From Eonycteris spelaea (taxonomy: Eukaryota; Chordata; Mammalia; Chiroptera; Pteropodidae), in contig PUFA01000007.1 of NCBI GenBank assembly GCA_003508835.1, forward strand, positions 16,949,001-17,013,000: a stretch of DNA of 64,000 nt, in the 5' to 3' direction. Position numbers and translations under genes: made by a program. The notes under the pieces are model-generated. The model saw only the letters and a program-made list of their open reading frames with translations, was not told the DNA's origin and made no database searches. The number at the start of each line of letters is the position of its first letter. Position 1 is the stretch's first letter. Below, in pieces: positions 32,696-45,894 of this stretch.

Positions 32696-33683
32696 CTCAA
32701 ACAGTGGTTATAACTTTTTCTAAAACCTTGCTTAATATTTGATTTTGAACCAAATGTCAGGTGTGATGGATATTCAATATAATTAAAAATATCAGAATAT
32801 TTTACTTGTAAAAATGATTACATATTCATTCTGTACAATTTAGAAAAGATTGGAATATATATTTTACATTTATGTCTTTCTGCTATAGTTTCACACATGC
32901 ATACATTTTATTTTCAGAGCTTCGAAATCATAACTATTATTAATTATAATATATTCTGAATGTTTGCCATATTATCAAGCATTATCACAGAAATAGGATT
33001 TGTAAAGGTGGAATAAGTTTCATTCTTTGAATGAAATATATTGTCAGAAATACCACTTTCAGATTTGTCCATTACATTTGAATCTCTTTGTGTACCTTAA
33101 GATTAATTCCTAAAAACACTACTCAGTCAGAGGCACTGGGATATTAAAATTTCGTACATTTTGACAAATTATTCTATAAAATAATGATAAAGTATCTAAC
33201 TCAGATGTTAGCAACATACAATACTGAGCTTTTGCTAAGCATACTCATCTCACACTATTATTTTCTATATAACAACATTTTAAAGTATAACAAATATATA
33301 ATAGTAATGGAAAATAAGAAGGTTTTATAACATTGAAAAAAATTACCAGAGGAATCAGAGTCACAAGAAAAATTTAAAAAACAACACTGAATAAGCGTAG
33401 CCTAAATTACGCAGTAGTGGATAGTGGGAAAGAGATGTTAGGAAAATTTGTGTTCAGAGTTAATTAATAATGACATAATGAGTTGCAGAGGTCCCTGGAG
33501 TTACTGTTAGCATGATTACTTGAAAAATTGAATTGAAAATAAGTGAAACCATATTCTGCTTGACTTTAGTAGTAGATGAAAGAGATCTTTGCCTTCTGTA
33601 ATAGAGTCAGAGAGATAGGGCAGTGGCCCTAGCAAAAATCCATCAGAATGGTATAGCTGCATACCCAGAAGACAAATGTCAGG
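32696..33683. other. Unassigned AT-rich DNA
   Basis: Nothing recognised; the last ~100 bp becomes G+C-richer towards the tandem duplication. Confidence 0.4.
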
Positions 33684-33782
33684 CACACCCTGCCTTGATC
33701 TTCCCCCCTCAATATCAAGAAGCCAAGTTCTCGTCACACCCTGTCTTGACCTTCCCTCTACATCAAGAAGCCAAGTCCTCAT
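33684..33782 (+). repeat. ~50-bp tandem duplication, two units
   Basis: Unit 1 (33684-33734, 51 bp) and unit 2 (33735-33782, 48 bp) share 'cacaccctg', 'cttga.cttccc' and 'atcaagaagccaag'. Unit 2 lacks 3 bases of the C-rich stretch. The host sequence is not identified; it has an LTR-like feel but no diagnostic ends. Confidence 0.85.
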
Positions 33783-34764
33783 AATCAATACCTGGGACAA
33801 AAGACAGGAACACATGGATATTCAATTTTTCGATAATTAGCAGACAACCAAGAATCATCAAACTGTGAAAGAAGTCTCACAATTTTAAAGAAAGGAATCG
33901 ATTTAACAAACAAAAGAAATAACACACGGAGAAGAAAGTTTAATAGAAAAAAAAATACTGAAAGCTAAATTAGTGATGTAAAAGTTCAAGGCAAGGGTTA
34001 TGCTAGAATGCCAAATGCAATTTCACTAGTGTTTATGTGCCACACTGTAATAATGACAGTTCCATAAAAACATTTACTGTTTCTGTTTTGTTCATGGCTA
34101 AATTCCCAGTTGAACCTTAGTGAATTGTCAATATTTATTAAATAAATATGTGTAACATAAATTTAAAAAAATGGAACATAGAAGGTTTTTAAAAAGATAA
34201 AAATTTCCAACATCCTTTTCCAAATATGATAGAAAAGAAAAATATCCTCACAAATCCCAGAAACAGATTTCTCAGGGAAAAGACAGGAAATTTTCCAAGG
34301 AATATTAACGAGTTTAATGGATTCAAGATTTTTACATATTCCAATTAACAGTATTAATAAGTATTAAATTTCTATCTAAAAAACAGAGAATACTTTATTT
34401 CAACCACTTGTGGATTATTCTCTAAATCCCACTATTTCCCTATTTGTTAGAACCAGAAAATATTAATAGCATGTCACATATTCCATATTGTCTCACTAAA
34501 AGGCAGTTGATTTAGAAATTAACAATAAAATTAGAAAATTAAATGTGTTCACGTAGGTTACTATCTTCAGAGGAAAGCAAAACAGTCAAGTGGAAACTAC
34601 TTAAAAATATTAAAGTGTGAATACTATATAGCAACACCTGTGTAATGTGTCTAAAACAGAATACCTAGGAAAATTATACACCTTCAGTGTATATGTTAGG
34701 ATATGTAAGGATTTAAAATATGTAAATAATTGAGAATCTAGAACAAGAGCCAGAAGATGTTTGA
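33783..34764. other. Unassigned AT-rich DNA
   Basis: Nothing recognised. Confidence 0.4.
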
Positions 34765-35420
34765 AGGAATGAATTAATTAGAATATTCATTCATTTGTTC
34801 ATTCATTCAATCATGAAGCATATAAATAAGCCAAGTGTTAAAAAATACGGGCTAAAAAATTGGATTGGTTACTAAAAACAGAACAGTTCTAAACTTAGTA
34901 AGCTTAGAGCCAGTCTAAGGAAGCCAGATACTAAAAACGCAGACAAAAATTTTCTAAACAAAGCATAGACAGGGGTCATGGGAGAGTTTCACTTAATCGG
35001 GAAGTTCAGAAGAGTTTCCTGAGGAAGGTGACGACCAGTCTGAGATCTGAGGGTGAGCAGATGTTAAGCAGGTGAAGGTAATGTGGCAGGCATGCCGAAA
35101 GTCTGGAGTAAGTCCACACGCATTGTGGCGGGAAGGGGCGTGGAGTACTAACAACTAAAGGAAGCCTGTGTGGCTAGAAGCAGTACCATCCAAAGAGAGG
35201 CTTTGGAGACCGTTAGGGACAAGTTCAAACGGTGTCTTTAGTCCATGTTTAAAATATTGGGTTTGATCTTAAAAGCAATGTGAAACCATAGAAATAGTTA
35301 AGCTGAGGAAAGGTAAGTTGTGGTCAGATTTACATTTTGAAAAGCATCCTAGATACATGTGGTAAATTGATTGAAGGGTGGTACTGGTCAAAGGGAACGC
35401 AGGACACCACTTAGTAAAGT
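34765..35420 (-). repeat. L2 LINE, minus strand
   Basis: It starts with the antisense tail 'attcattcatttgttcattc', then has antisense L2 blocks: 'gagtttcctgaggaaggtga', 'gcctgtgtggctagaagcag', 'atattgggtttgatcttaaa', 'agcaatgtgaaaccatagaa' and 'ttacattttgaaaagcatcc'. It is well preserved in order and reaches from the 3' tail to the ORF2 end. Confidence 0.65.
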
Positions 35421-35549
35421 GCACTGATCCATGTGTGAAAACACAGGCACTTTTCAGAATGACAATAGGGGAAGTAAAGTGATATAGTCAAAATGGAAGG
35501 ATATTTATGTGTTAAGATCAATACAAGCACAAAGCAATAAAATAAAAAT

Positions 35550-35985
35550 CAATGCAACCGGCAGATTTGATCCAATACTCAAAATAATTAGAAATCAGGG
35601 ATATGCACATTAAAATAATGAGAAATTATTTTTCGTGTACAAAATGGGCAGAAAGTAATGCCTAATGATATCAACCTATACACTGAGAACATAAATTGGT
35701 CCAGCTACTCTTCAAGGTTTTGAAATTTAAAATGTGCATATCCTTATACTCAGCAATTCTATATCATGGTCTGCCCAAGAGGTGTGCATACAGAAATAAA
35801 TGCATACAGAAAGTAGTTTAAAGGTCTATTAAAAGGAGATTGGCTGAAAAATGAATAGACACACATAAATACGATTAGGATCAGGCAATATTTGTAACAG
35901 AGGAAGATCAATTTGGGAACTTTAAAAATAAGTTAGACACAATGGGTGTTTTAGGAAAAGCACTAGACAAGAGTAATCATTGCTG
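35550..35985 (+). repeat. Old L1 LINE fragment (ORF2 3' end)
   Basis: The L1 ORF2 C-terminal order is visible: 'gaaatcagggatatgcacat', 'tgagaaattatttttcgtgt', 'acactgagaacataaattgg', 'ccttatactcagcaattcta'. Stops occur throughout. Confidence 0.6.
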
Positions 35986-35999
35986 GGTTTTATGTCTGT

Positions 36000-36240
36000 A
36001 TCTCTTTATTTTTATTATTATGATATTTTTTACTTCTCCATGCTACAATCACCAATTTCCAACTAATTTTCAATATCTTTCTGATTAGACTATTCCCTCC
36101 AAAACACCAGAAATCCTGTGCCGTTTTTACAGTTGCATCCCCAACACCTATAACCATACCAGGAATATTATATGTAGATAATATTTGTTTATTATTAAAT
36201 ATATATGAATGCTTATATAAATGAATAAACAAATTTATGA
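36000..36240 (+). repeat. L2 LINE 3' end
   Basis: 'acaccagaaatcctgtgccg', 'acagttgcatccccaacacc' and 'tataaccataccaggaatat' match the L2 end 'ttcactgctgtatccccagcgcctagaacagtgcc'. Confidence 0.6.
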
Positions 36241-37399
36241 ATAAATGAGTAATCTCACTTTTGCCACTAATTTTGGATAACTTGGACATACAAACCACCT
36301 ACTTTCTCTTAAGATCCCATCCATAAAATTTAATACATTGGTGTTAGATTTCTTAGTGTCTGATCTACTTTAAAACCTTATGATTATAAGATGTTGCTTA
36401 TGTTGTCTCAAAAACTTTATTCAGTTTTTTATGTCATAACATGGTTTTATCTCTTTCATATTTCTATGGACAACATATATCATTTATAGAATTTACTGTG
36501 TTTAAAGTTATATGCATTAATCTCATATCTGTTTTAAAAATACAAACTAAAATGTTGCTATATCACCTGTTTCAGATAATATTTTAAATTGTCTAATAAA
36601 CTCACAGACAAAATCTCATAAGAATTTTAACACAAATGGGCAGTGAAACATATAGTAGTAAAGATGAGAAAGAGTAGAGATGATCTAAGTCAGGAAATCT
36701 TTTAAAAAAATGACAACTGTGGTTAATGTTAACAGCAGAGATGTTTATGCTACTTTATTTCTGTTACCTTTGGGTTAATAGTATCATAAAATAAATGGAA
36801 TAAATTTCCCCAAAGATCTGTTTCAAACTGCAGGAATGGCAAAGCTCACGTTTTCTTGTCTGGATTGCAACTTATAACCTTGTAATTCTATCACACCATC
36901 ATAGACCTTCATTCACGACTCGACTGAATAGAAGTACATCTAGTCAATTATGTAGCATCTTTCAGCTAAATGGCTTACTGGCACAGTCGAAAGTCTCATT
37001 TTGCACTTCATTACATAGAGGCAAACTGGAGCCTGAGGGGAACACTAATTAATGTAAACTAGTTCTCTGAGTCACAAGACTCTGAAAGCTTATTGGTTCA
37101 TTCCTCTTTCTATATAAGTAGATAATAAAGCAATCATTCTGTCAGTATATTTTTCATGTCACATTACACCACAGTGACCTCAAATTTCTCTAACCTTTTC
37201 ATTGAAATATTTACCTGTTTATCTCCTCTCTGATATACTTTCCTACCACACGTGCATATACACTCAAACAATTATATTCAACATATAATAAAAATGTGAA
37301 AACACTGGAAATGAAAATCAAGTAAGTAAAGATGTTTATCTTCTGAAAAATGTCTGTGATAAATTTTATTATTCATTTGTATATTTGCTTTATCTCTTC
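36241..37399. other. Unassigned AT-rich DNA
   Basis: Nothing recognised. Confidence 0.4.
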
Positions 37400-37730
37400 A
37401 TAGTGTGTACTTCCAACTATCCTCCTCAAAAGGATTTTACATCCCTATCCCATTTAATTCCAGGGTGGTCATATGACTTGCTTTCTTTAATGAAATGTGA
37501 CTGAACATGATATATGCCATTTTGAAATAGAATTCTTAATAGTTATTGAGTGATCTGCCACCTTCCCTTTGTTCTCTGCTGTTTCTCTGTCCTTGAGTTT
37601 AGAGAGACAAAGAAGTAAAGCAGAGTCTCCAATCAAAATGTGAGGTGAGTAAAAGGGAAAAAGAGAAAAGATATGGTTATATGCCACTGAGATTTTGGTG
37701 TTGTTTGTTATACAACTTTGTGTCACAGAA
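37400..37730 (+). repeat. LTR remnant, MaLR-like
   Basis: The 3' end 'gccactgagattttggtgtt' followed by 'gtttgttata' is the hallmark of several old mammalian LTR families of the MLT/MaLR kind. The 5' part 'ggtggtcatatgacttgctt' fits. A solo remnant. Confidence 0.5.
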
Positions 37731-38714
37731 GTTGTGACGCAATGTTTAAATGCACTGTTTAAATGTGACATATAATTCTCATCAGGAAATTAGAAATGTT
37801 TTTATGAAAATAAAACTTGTAATTAAGCTTAGGTTCTCTAAATTAGCACGTTTTAGTTTCTAATAGAAATAGAAAAAGAATCCTCCAACATGATTTGATG
37901 TTTTTGTATTATTTTGTTTTCTGTATTGTTGAAGAAGGTTACTGTTAGGAAGGACATTAATCAAAATTTTAGTTATATTTGTCAAGCAATTACTAATTAT
38001 TTTTATTTTTCAATAAATGCTGTCCCTTACAGATGATCTTCTTTCTATATATAGATTCCAGAGTAGTTTTTTTTCCTTGCTTATTTTTCTGTAACTGAGC
38101 AATTCCACCTCTGAAAGTGATTGGCCAGAAGTTTCCTAAGATCTTAAAACATATTAGTTTAAGTTTTGTATAAGTAAAAACTATAAAGTTTGATTTTGAA
38201 CTGCAATATTTAAAAAAGTTGGAAATTTAATTTAGGATTTAAAAATATCTGAGATTTAAAAAAGTATTATTGTTAAAATTTTAGTGACATATATCACAAT
38301 TTCACTAGAAATAAGATCCAAGACATAAAATATTCTTTTCTAAATTTCATTAGTTTCACATTATATTTGCTAATCTTTTGAGAATCACATCAATTATATG
38401 AGATATGCAAGGTGAATTTAAGAATATAAGAAATGTTATACTCTTCAAAATATCACCATGGCTTCCTGCAGAACTTATGCATATGTAAAATAAATTTCTC
38501 TTAATTTATAGCCCTATGACTAATTCTAGGAAATGAAATCATCTAGCATGTTAGCTGAAACTCAGTTTTAAAACCCCCAAGTTCTGTTTGCAACCTCCTT
38601 TTTTCCTGAATATAATCTAAATTTTAGGTAAATTATTAGAGAGCTATCCTTGTTGTTAAATTAACTATGAATAGAAATAAAATAAATCTATTGCTACTCA
38701 GTTCCCAATGAATA
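37731..38714. other. Unassigned AT-rich DNA
   Basis: Nothing recognised. Confidence 0.4.
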
Positions 38715-38900
38715 AGTAAATGAATCTTATGTAATGGTTATTGAATATCCACCACATCTAAAGCATTGTCTACAAATTGTATTTGTCTTCTCTGGTTTAT
38801 AATTCACTAAATGCCCAACAGGGAAAATAATTTTATTTCTTCGTTGCAGATGAAGTCAAATTTTATAAATGTTATGGCATTTCTCAAGAGTCCACACCTA
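38715..38900 (+). repeat. MIR SINE, diverged
   Basis: 'taatggttattgaatatcca' with 'catctaaagcattgtctaca' and 'cagatgaagtcaaattttat' follow the MIR order loosely. Confidence 0.45.
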
Positions 38901-38984
38901 ATACAGAACAAAAAACAACTTTTGAAGTTAGGTTTATATGATCCCAAATTCTTTGTTCTTTCCTAAGTTTTTTGATTCTGGGGA

Positions 38985-39430
38985 GTTGTAGATTGCATTA
39001 TGTTATTTGTTCATAATTATTTGTTCCCTCTATACTATTGCCTTCTTCTCTTGCTCCAATAATTTTAAACCTGGTCATGTGAAATGTTTTGCCTGTATGA
39101 TCTGTCATATCTGAGCAGAAATATAAACCTGATGAGATGGGAAGACTGAAACCATCTTTCTCTAGAATTTCCTATGGAAAGAGAACCCAATAATAGGGGG
39201 TGCCCTGTTAACCTGTATTCCAGGATTAAAAGACATGTGAAGTTAATAACAGCCTAGATGAGGCCATCTGAGCTCAGCAGGTGGCTCTGCAGACCCCAGT
39301 TGAGCCTAGGCAAACGATAGCTGACCCATAACTCTCATGTAATATGAATTAGAAAGAAATAAGTATTTATAACTAACAGATTTTATGGTAGGTTATTACA
39401 CAATATAACTTAGCAAAAGTTAACTAATAC
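38985..39430 (+). repeat. LTR remnant, MLT/MaLR-like
   Basis: Blocks 'gtagattgcattatgttatt', 'cctggtcatgtgaaatgttt', 'gatgaggccatctgagctca', 'agctgacccataactctcat' and the terminal 'aagttaactaatac' follow a mammalian LTR in order. The family is not certain. Confidence 0.5.
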
Positions 39431-40609
39431 ATTGTAATATAAAGGTAGAGGCTGTCATAACATAAAATTAAAAAGTACATGTGATGGTGGTTACAATACT
39501 AGGTAGCAGGTGACAGGTAAAGTGTAAGGATGAAAATGCCACCCAGAATGTGCAGTGACAAAATATTTGATACAACTGGCATTCTTGATAGACTGGAAGG
39601 AAAAAAAAAATGTACCTAATTAATCTGTGGCTTTGGGTGATGAATTGTGGATTATTCAGTGCACTTGATTAAATAAGTTTAGAAAATAATTGTCCTTTTC
39701 ATAATCAGAGATGAAAGAGTAAATAAAGGAACCAGAAATTTATGAAAGAGGAGGTTTCAGTGTTAAAAGAAGCAACATTTTAATCTTTATTTTGGAAATG
39801 ATTCTCAAACTAATACTCACACTCCAGGCAAAGACCAAATTAAGGTCTGGTTGTGTTAAGTTAGTCCCCAATAAACCTTGTTAGAAAAAAAGAGATCAAA
39901 CATATGGTCATATGGAAGTCTAATAAGTTCAGAGTACTCTTTATTAAGTCTTTAAAAAAAGGAATATAGCGAAAAAGAATTGTTGATGTTGCTATTGGTA
40001 TATAGAACTGACAAATCAAGTAGTACAATTTTTTTAAAAAAACTGAAGCTATTTGCAGGGAGCAAAGTTCTCTATTATAGGAGTAAAGAGATATTACAAC
40101 ATTTGCCTGAAAGATTTTAGAAATAAGTGGGGCCAGTGACTATTCTGCTCTCCTCCCTTCTTCCCTTTTCAAAATGGAAATGTTCACAGAGTTTGCTCTA
40201 CTTCTACCACTGAATTTCTGTATGTTGTGCATTTTTAACTCGTCTATCTCTAGATAACTTGCAATTTTAGTATGGAGATTCCCTGATCAAAAGAAACTCA
40301 ATACCACCTTAAGATAGATCACGAGAGTCTATTCGTTAAGTCGGATATGTGATTGAACTTCCTGGGTGTACTGACTCAGTAAATTATATTATGCCCTACT
40401 GTAGGTAGAGTGTATTTTCCCACCATGAGAACAGCCAGAGTGGCTGTATATCAAAGTGGGAAGTCATGTGGAGATATGTCAAGCCCAGGATGGTCCCAGA
40501 AGAGCACATGAGAACTGAGTATAACCTGCAGCATTCAGGTTAATGTGAATGTGTATTCTTGTAAGAGATTGGAATTTGGAGATTGCTAGCAATAAGGGAA
40601 ATCTCAGTT
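39431..40609. other. Unassigned AT-rich DNA
   Basis: A segment at 40325-40550 is less AT-rich and may be an LTR piece, not identified. Nothing else recognised. Confidence 0.4.
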
Positions 40610-41025
40610 ACAGCTTCTCCCCCGAGCCCCTACACTTTCTACTGACCTCCATCATTTTTTTCCTTCTTCTTTTTGTCCCTTTGAATTTGTTTTCACTCCG
40701 CCTTGAACTCACTGCCCATATCCTACTCCCACACACACTTGCACACATATTCATCACTTATCGGCTCAAAACACATTTTCTTAGGAAAGCTCTTCCAGAT
40801 CCTCCAGATGAGAGGTCATCCGTTACATGCCATCTTTGCACTTAAAAATACACATAGTTTACATCTGTTTATTTTTGGTTATGTGATTTGAAAAGAGTAC
40901 TGGTTTCTTTAACTAGACTCCAAGCATCATTAAAAGCAGGAACTGTGTCATTTCTTGCTCTGTTGTATAATCTGAAACAGTATATGGATCCTAGAAAAAG
41001 GTCAATAAATATTTATCTAAATAAA
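40610..41025 (+). repeat. L2 LINE 3' end
   Basis: 'ttaggaaagctcttccagat' (usual form aggaagccttccctgac), 'gactccaagcatcattaaaa', 'gcaggaactgtgtcatttct', 'agtatatggatcctagaaaa' and 'ggtcaataaatatttatcta' give the full L2 3' order. The 98-codon open frame over this stretch (40549-40845) is not a domain I know. Confidence 0.75.
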
Positions 41026-42779
41026 TATATCTGAAATAGGTATATTAATAAAATCAAGCTACACATTCTATATAACTACCTATGTACGAATATTTTTCTT
41101 GAGGGTTTTACTAATATGTGCCCATTCATTATATAAGTTTGAAATTAGGAAAATTGGCTTACTGAAAACTGCCTTCAAATAAATCTTCCATTTAATGGGT
41201 ACACCTATTTGCCACTCGACATGTCTTTGTTTCTCATATTATATATAATCTCTTGGTTCCTGATGCTTAAATTACCCTCAATAAAGTCTTTGGGGTACTA
41301 GAATGAGCAGTGAAATGCAATATAAATAAATCTTCTTGTGAAATTCAGTTCTATAGCAAATAATATTAAAATGTTTATAGGATAGTATTTAAATTAAATC
41401 TTACTCTCAAATAATTATTTCAGTTTTTAAACAGGCTTTTCTTTTAAAAATACACTTGAAATGTTTAAATTAAATCCTCTTGTAGTAATGGCCCAAGATA
41501 CCTTCTAAACAGATAACAAGGCAATAGTTATTTTTCTCCAGCAATTCACAAAACCTTCTCCCCTCCTCTTTAACTGTGACTTGCCACAACAAAATTGTTT
41601 GTGTATCATGAGCTTCAATTTTCTCTTTGGCAAAATGGTGTTGAGAGGCTTAAACAGAAGCTTAGTTATCAGAGAGACATGAGTTTATTTACTGGTTTCA
41701 TAAAAGTCACCTTTCTTTAGTTATTTTGATCGTAAAAAATATAACAAAATGATTTCATGCATTGTTTTGAATTTTAAAATATTGTATCAATACATAGAAC
41801 ATGTAATATTTGCTAATCATCAGTTTGCTCTCATTAGTGTTTTCCTCTATTATTTACTGGAATCATTAGGATAATTAGGTAAGACCACTTAAATGAATCT
41901 AGAACAGAAGCAGAACTCTTAAGTATTTCCCTTCTTTTTCTATTAATTCAGTGTTATTCTACAGAAAGTAATTTACCATCAAAATAAATATTATCTCTCT
42001 CAATTCATGTTTAATAACTTTATTGCTTAGTTTTGAAGATCTTAGAGAATGTGATTTGGGTCTGTCTATTGATCACACAGGTTCAGTTTAGGTATCTGAT
42101 CTCTAGCTTTTCTGGAAGCCCTACTAGGATCAATCCTATGCATCAACACTCTCCTGTTTGCACACTGAAACATAAATCCCATCGAAGTTCAAAACATCAC
42201 ACATTTATCTTTGCAGACAATCAACATATCAATATGCCTCGAAGCAAAAGATGAATTTCCCCTTTGTTTGATCAATAGAAGTAATAACTACAAGTGCTAT
42301 GAATAAAGATAAATCTATCTCTTTTACTTTTATATCCAACCACATTTTTGACTTGATCTCATCTGCATCAGGGAATTATACTGCTGACTGCACACAATGC
42401 AAAGAACGTATTTCCTTTCATTGATTCTCAATTTTCCCATCATTAATTTCATTGACTGAGTAGCAGGCTTTCAAATTAGAGAAAAGTAAAGTTCAAACAA
42501 TGAAGTTCCATCCATTAGTATTACCGATTTTTCTTTATTCTTTTTTTGAGGGGGAGATGAGGAGAGAGTGGGCCAGACTTTTCCTGTTGTAGCTTTTTTT
42601 AAAATGCCACCTCAGAGCGGAGAAGGCAAAGGTAAAACATGAATAATGAAACTTTAGTGTCTAGAATAGTGCTTGGTGATTATAAGACATAGAGCATATA
42701 TTGCCTGAAGAAGTTAATCAAGCTTTATAAACAAAGCAATCAATGCCTAAATGCTATGCATTCACCTTATAGTCAATAG
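41026..42779. other. Unassigned AT-rich DNA
   Basis: Nothing recognised. A short G-rich patch lies at 42548-42575. Confidence 0.4.
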
Positions 42780-43700
42780 AGAAATATTTATTACTTATAC
42801 CATGACTGTGAAAATGCTGCAGATATCTGGATGGGAAGCTGTGGTTCTGCTCTCAAGAACCTTATAACCAGTTGGGGGAAGCTCGTTAATTATTACAGTA
42901 GAAACACATTGTTGCAATGGAGAGAAGATATAGCAGATATAACTAACTGGAAGAGTTACCAACCTTTTCATTATTCATTTTAATATTGTTCTTTTTCTTT
43001 CATTCTTTTCTCACATTCTCATTGTCACATCATTTACATGGATAATATTAAAGCTAATTATTTTATTGGAAATAGAAATTAAATACTTTTTAATGACTCT
43101 CATCATTGATACACGTTTATAAAATTTGAACCATTTCTTATATTTATTATATACAGTCCAGAACTATTTGATTAGATTCTACTTGGTTTTATAGCTTAGA
43201 AATTTATTGACACTTATGTGTTTGGCATTTTAATACATATTCTTTATGCTTAGAATAATGCTAGGTTTAATAAAAATGCATTGAACAAATCAAAGTACCT
43301 GTTATATACCTTACATTCCAATGGAAAGGGTTTATAAAATACAGTAATAAGTTTTGTGAAAGGTATATAACAAGGTGGTACAATAGAAGTAACTAGGTGG
43401 CTATTTTAAATAGAGTAAATGAGAAAAGTCCTGAAGAAGTGACAACTGATCTGAAACATGAAGGAGTTAGTTTCATGAAAACCTTGAGAAAGGTCAGTCC
43501 ACAATGAGGGATAACCTAATTAGAGGCTCTTGTTTTGGAAATAAACTTGGCAATTTGGAGGAACAAAAAGAAGGCAAGTATGTCTGGTGTATAGTGAAAT
43601 GGGAAAGGGTTGTATGATATGATGTGTGCGTCTAAATATGAAAAGATTATCATGGTTTTCATAGGCCAGGACAATGTGAGTGTGAAATTTCTTTAGAATT
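42780..43700 (-). repeat. L2 LINE, minus strand (possibly two pieces)
   Basis: Antisense blocks 'gaaatatttattacttatac', 'ctctcaagaaccttataacc' and 'agttgggggaagctcgttaa' (42780-42920) precede a second set: 'aagtgacaactgatctgaaa', 'gaggaacaaaaagaaggcaa', 'gtatgtctggtgtatagtga' and 'ttttcataggccaggac' (43420-43680). A plus-oriented L2-like end at about 43240-43285 sits between, so two insertions are possible. Confidence 0.6.
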
Positions 43701-43719
43701 CAATATAAAGTCTTTAGCA

Positions 43720-43940
43720 CAATGGTTTCTCAACAATTGTGATGATTTTTCCACCTAGGGGACATTGGCAATGTGGACATGTTTTTGATCGTCGCAAAAA
43801 GGAAGGGAAGGTGCTACTGGCATCTAGTGAGTTTAACACAGAGATGCTGCTAAACATTTCATGATACACAGGACAGTTCCCCACAAGAAAGAATTATCAT
43901 TCCTAAAATATCAAGAGTGTCAAAGTTGAGAAACCCTATT
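43720..43940 (+). mobile_element. MER20-type hAT-Charlie DNA transposon
   Basis: Near full-length MER20 order: 'aatggtttctcaac', 'cacctaggggacattggcaa', 'gtgctactggcatctagtga', 'gagatgctgctaaacatttc', 'acaggacagttccccacaag', 'aaagaattatcattcc' and the inverted end 'gttgagaaaccct'. Non-coding. Confidence 0.85.
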
Positions 43941-45439
43941 TCAGGAGATTGTACAACAGTAAGGATAAAATGATATGTCTAAATTATATTTTAATTACTT
44001 TGGATGATTGTTGTAAATTATATTATAGACCAGAAGCATGGAACCTTAATGACAATAAGAGACCTTTGTAGTGGTTAAAAAATAAGATATAATAACATTT
44101 ATATTGATAAGATATCTTCTCTGTGTAGTTTTATTTACAAAAATGTGATTTTATCCATGTCATATATAAATTCAAATAATGTCATTCTTTAACTAAGTTC
44201 TAATGCATTTGTATTCTCTTCACCTCTCTTCTCAAAGCATTTCAGCTTTAACAACTTCAGCAATAGAAAGATAAGGAATCAATTCATCATAAACAGCATA
44301 TTTAATGTTTCAGTGAAATCTCATATCTATCTTACTCCTCATCCTACAATACTATTTTTTTTTTGCTCTCTTCAAAATCACAAATAAAACAGAAAATTTC
44401 TTTCTGTAACAACTTATATAACAGAAGATGAAATGTGAAAGCCAAACATTCTCCATTACCTACTATTTACACATGTTTATACTTGTTAAATATTATCCAC
44501 AGAAGATCAAAATATGATGGAGATACTTTTTTCTTCTTCTTCAATGCTAGGCAATTCAATTAAGTTGCTATATTCATACATAAATCAGTGAAAAACAGAA
44601 TATGAACTAAAGCAAAACAAAAAAGGGAGATAACTTTTACAGGTCAGAAAACAATTCAAGGCTTCTAGACATTGAGAATTTTTAAAGTATTTTCAAGTCT
44701 GCCACATGCTTTATCTCTATTGAAAAGCAATAGAGATAATTATATTTGAAGATGTGTGGTCACCTGACCACTCAAGACTAAAATATCTGCTTTATAGAAA
44801 GCTATTCAAATTTCAACTCTGCCATTTATATTTTTTGGACTAAGCATACTCAAATCTAAGCCAAATTTAATTTTACAAACTGAGATTATCAGATATTAAG
44901 TAACAAAACAATACATAAGACATACGGTACATGCTGTTAATGCAAAACCAATGAGTTGGAAGGAATCCTGTTGTTCAGATTTACATCCAAATTGTGTGGT
45001 CATTGTTTAAGTTCCATATTTTAATGAGGCAGAAAATTGTTTATTTGCTCTATCAAAATTGGATACAAGAACTGATTTGAATGCTGTCTCCTCCTACTTT
45101 AATTGTTCAAATGAAACATACATTTAGATAATTTACCTGCCAGACCCTGATGCTTAATTTCCCTGGTTCATATTATAAGGATCAATTAAGTAGCAAATCC
45201 CTATCTGCTCAGTTCAGAATTGTAGGAAAGAGAAAAAAAAAAACCAGTTAGTTATTTGAGGATGGCAAAGAGAAAGCAAGGAATGAGTGAACTTTTGGTT
45301 ATATATGTCACCAAGAAATAGTTAAAAGGACGGTTTATCCCAAGAATAAATAGAAGCTTTATCATGGAAATGAAGAACAAGGGAAGAAGGGAAGAAAACA
45401 GGAGGAATGAAAAAAAAAATCACACTTTCTATTACTTAT
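43941..45439. other. Unassigned AT-rich DNA
   Basis: Nothing recognised; a purine-rich tract lies at 45370-45419 just before the MIR. Confidence 0.4.
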
Positions 45440-45615
45440 TCTGTATCAAAGTATGTGAAGCACAAATTTCTCATATGTTATTTCATTTAATGCACCTAAA
45501 AAAGAGTGAAGACAATATTCTACTCCTATTTATAGATGAGAAAACTGAGAACATAGAGAGGCTAAATCAATTACCTACATATTTACAACTAGAAAGGTTA
45601 GAGCTTTGATTTTCA
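45440..45615 (+). repeat. MIR SINE
   Basis: 'tgttatttcatttaatgcac', 'ctcctatttatagatgagaa', 'aactgagaacatagagaggc' and 'taaatcaattacctacatat' are clear MIR core blocks. They lie inside an 81-codon open frame that is therefore not a gene. Confidence 0.8.
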
Positions 45616-45833
45616 CATAAGATTTGTCTCCTTGGGAAGCCAATGATTTCTCTAGAACAGTGCATTTTCTATCTAAATTGTAGTGCTTTGTGTAATAGAA
45701 TGTCAACTAAGCATTAACCTCAACAGCACAAAATACCTCTCATTATGTTTAAATTCAAGCAAATACTTGAAATAAAAATTGAAACAAAGACAAAAAGTAT
45801 GGTCGTATAAGTTATATATCAGCAGTGACATGT

Positions 45834-45853
45834 TTATATATATATACACACAC

Positions 45854-45893
<40 letters not shown>
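45834..45893 (+). repeat. (TA)n(CA)n(TG)n microsatellite
   Basis: TA units, then ACACAC, TATA, then about 16 uninterrupted TG units (about 45859-45890). Confidence 0.95.

Positions 45894-45894
<1 letters not shown>

Noticed and set aside
32530..32742. 70-codon Val/Cys/Tyr-rich frame
   Set aside because: It is translation of the TG/TA microsatellite.
45364..45609. 81-codon frame starting in a purine-rich tract
   Set aside because: Its second half is a MIR SINE; no independent coding signal.
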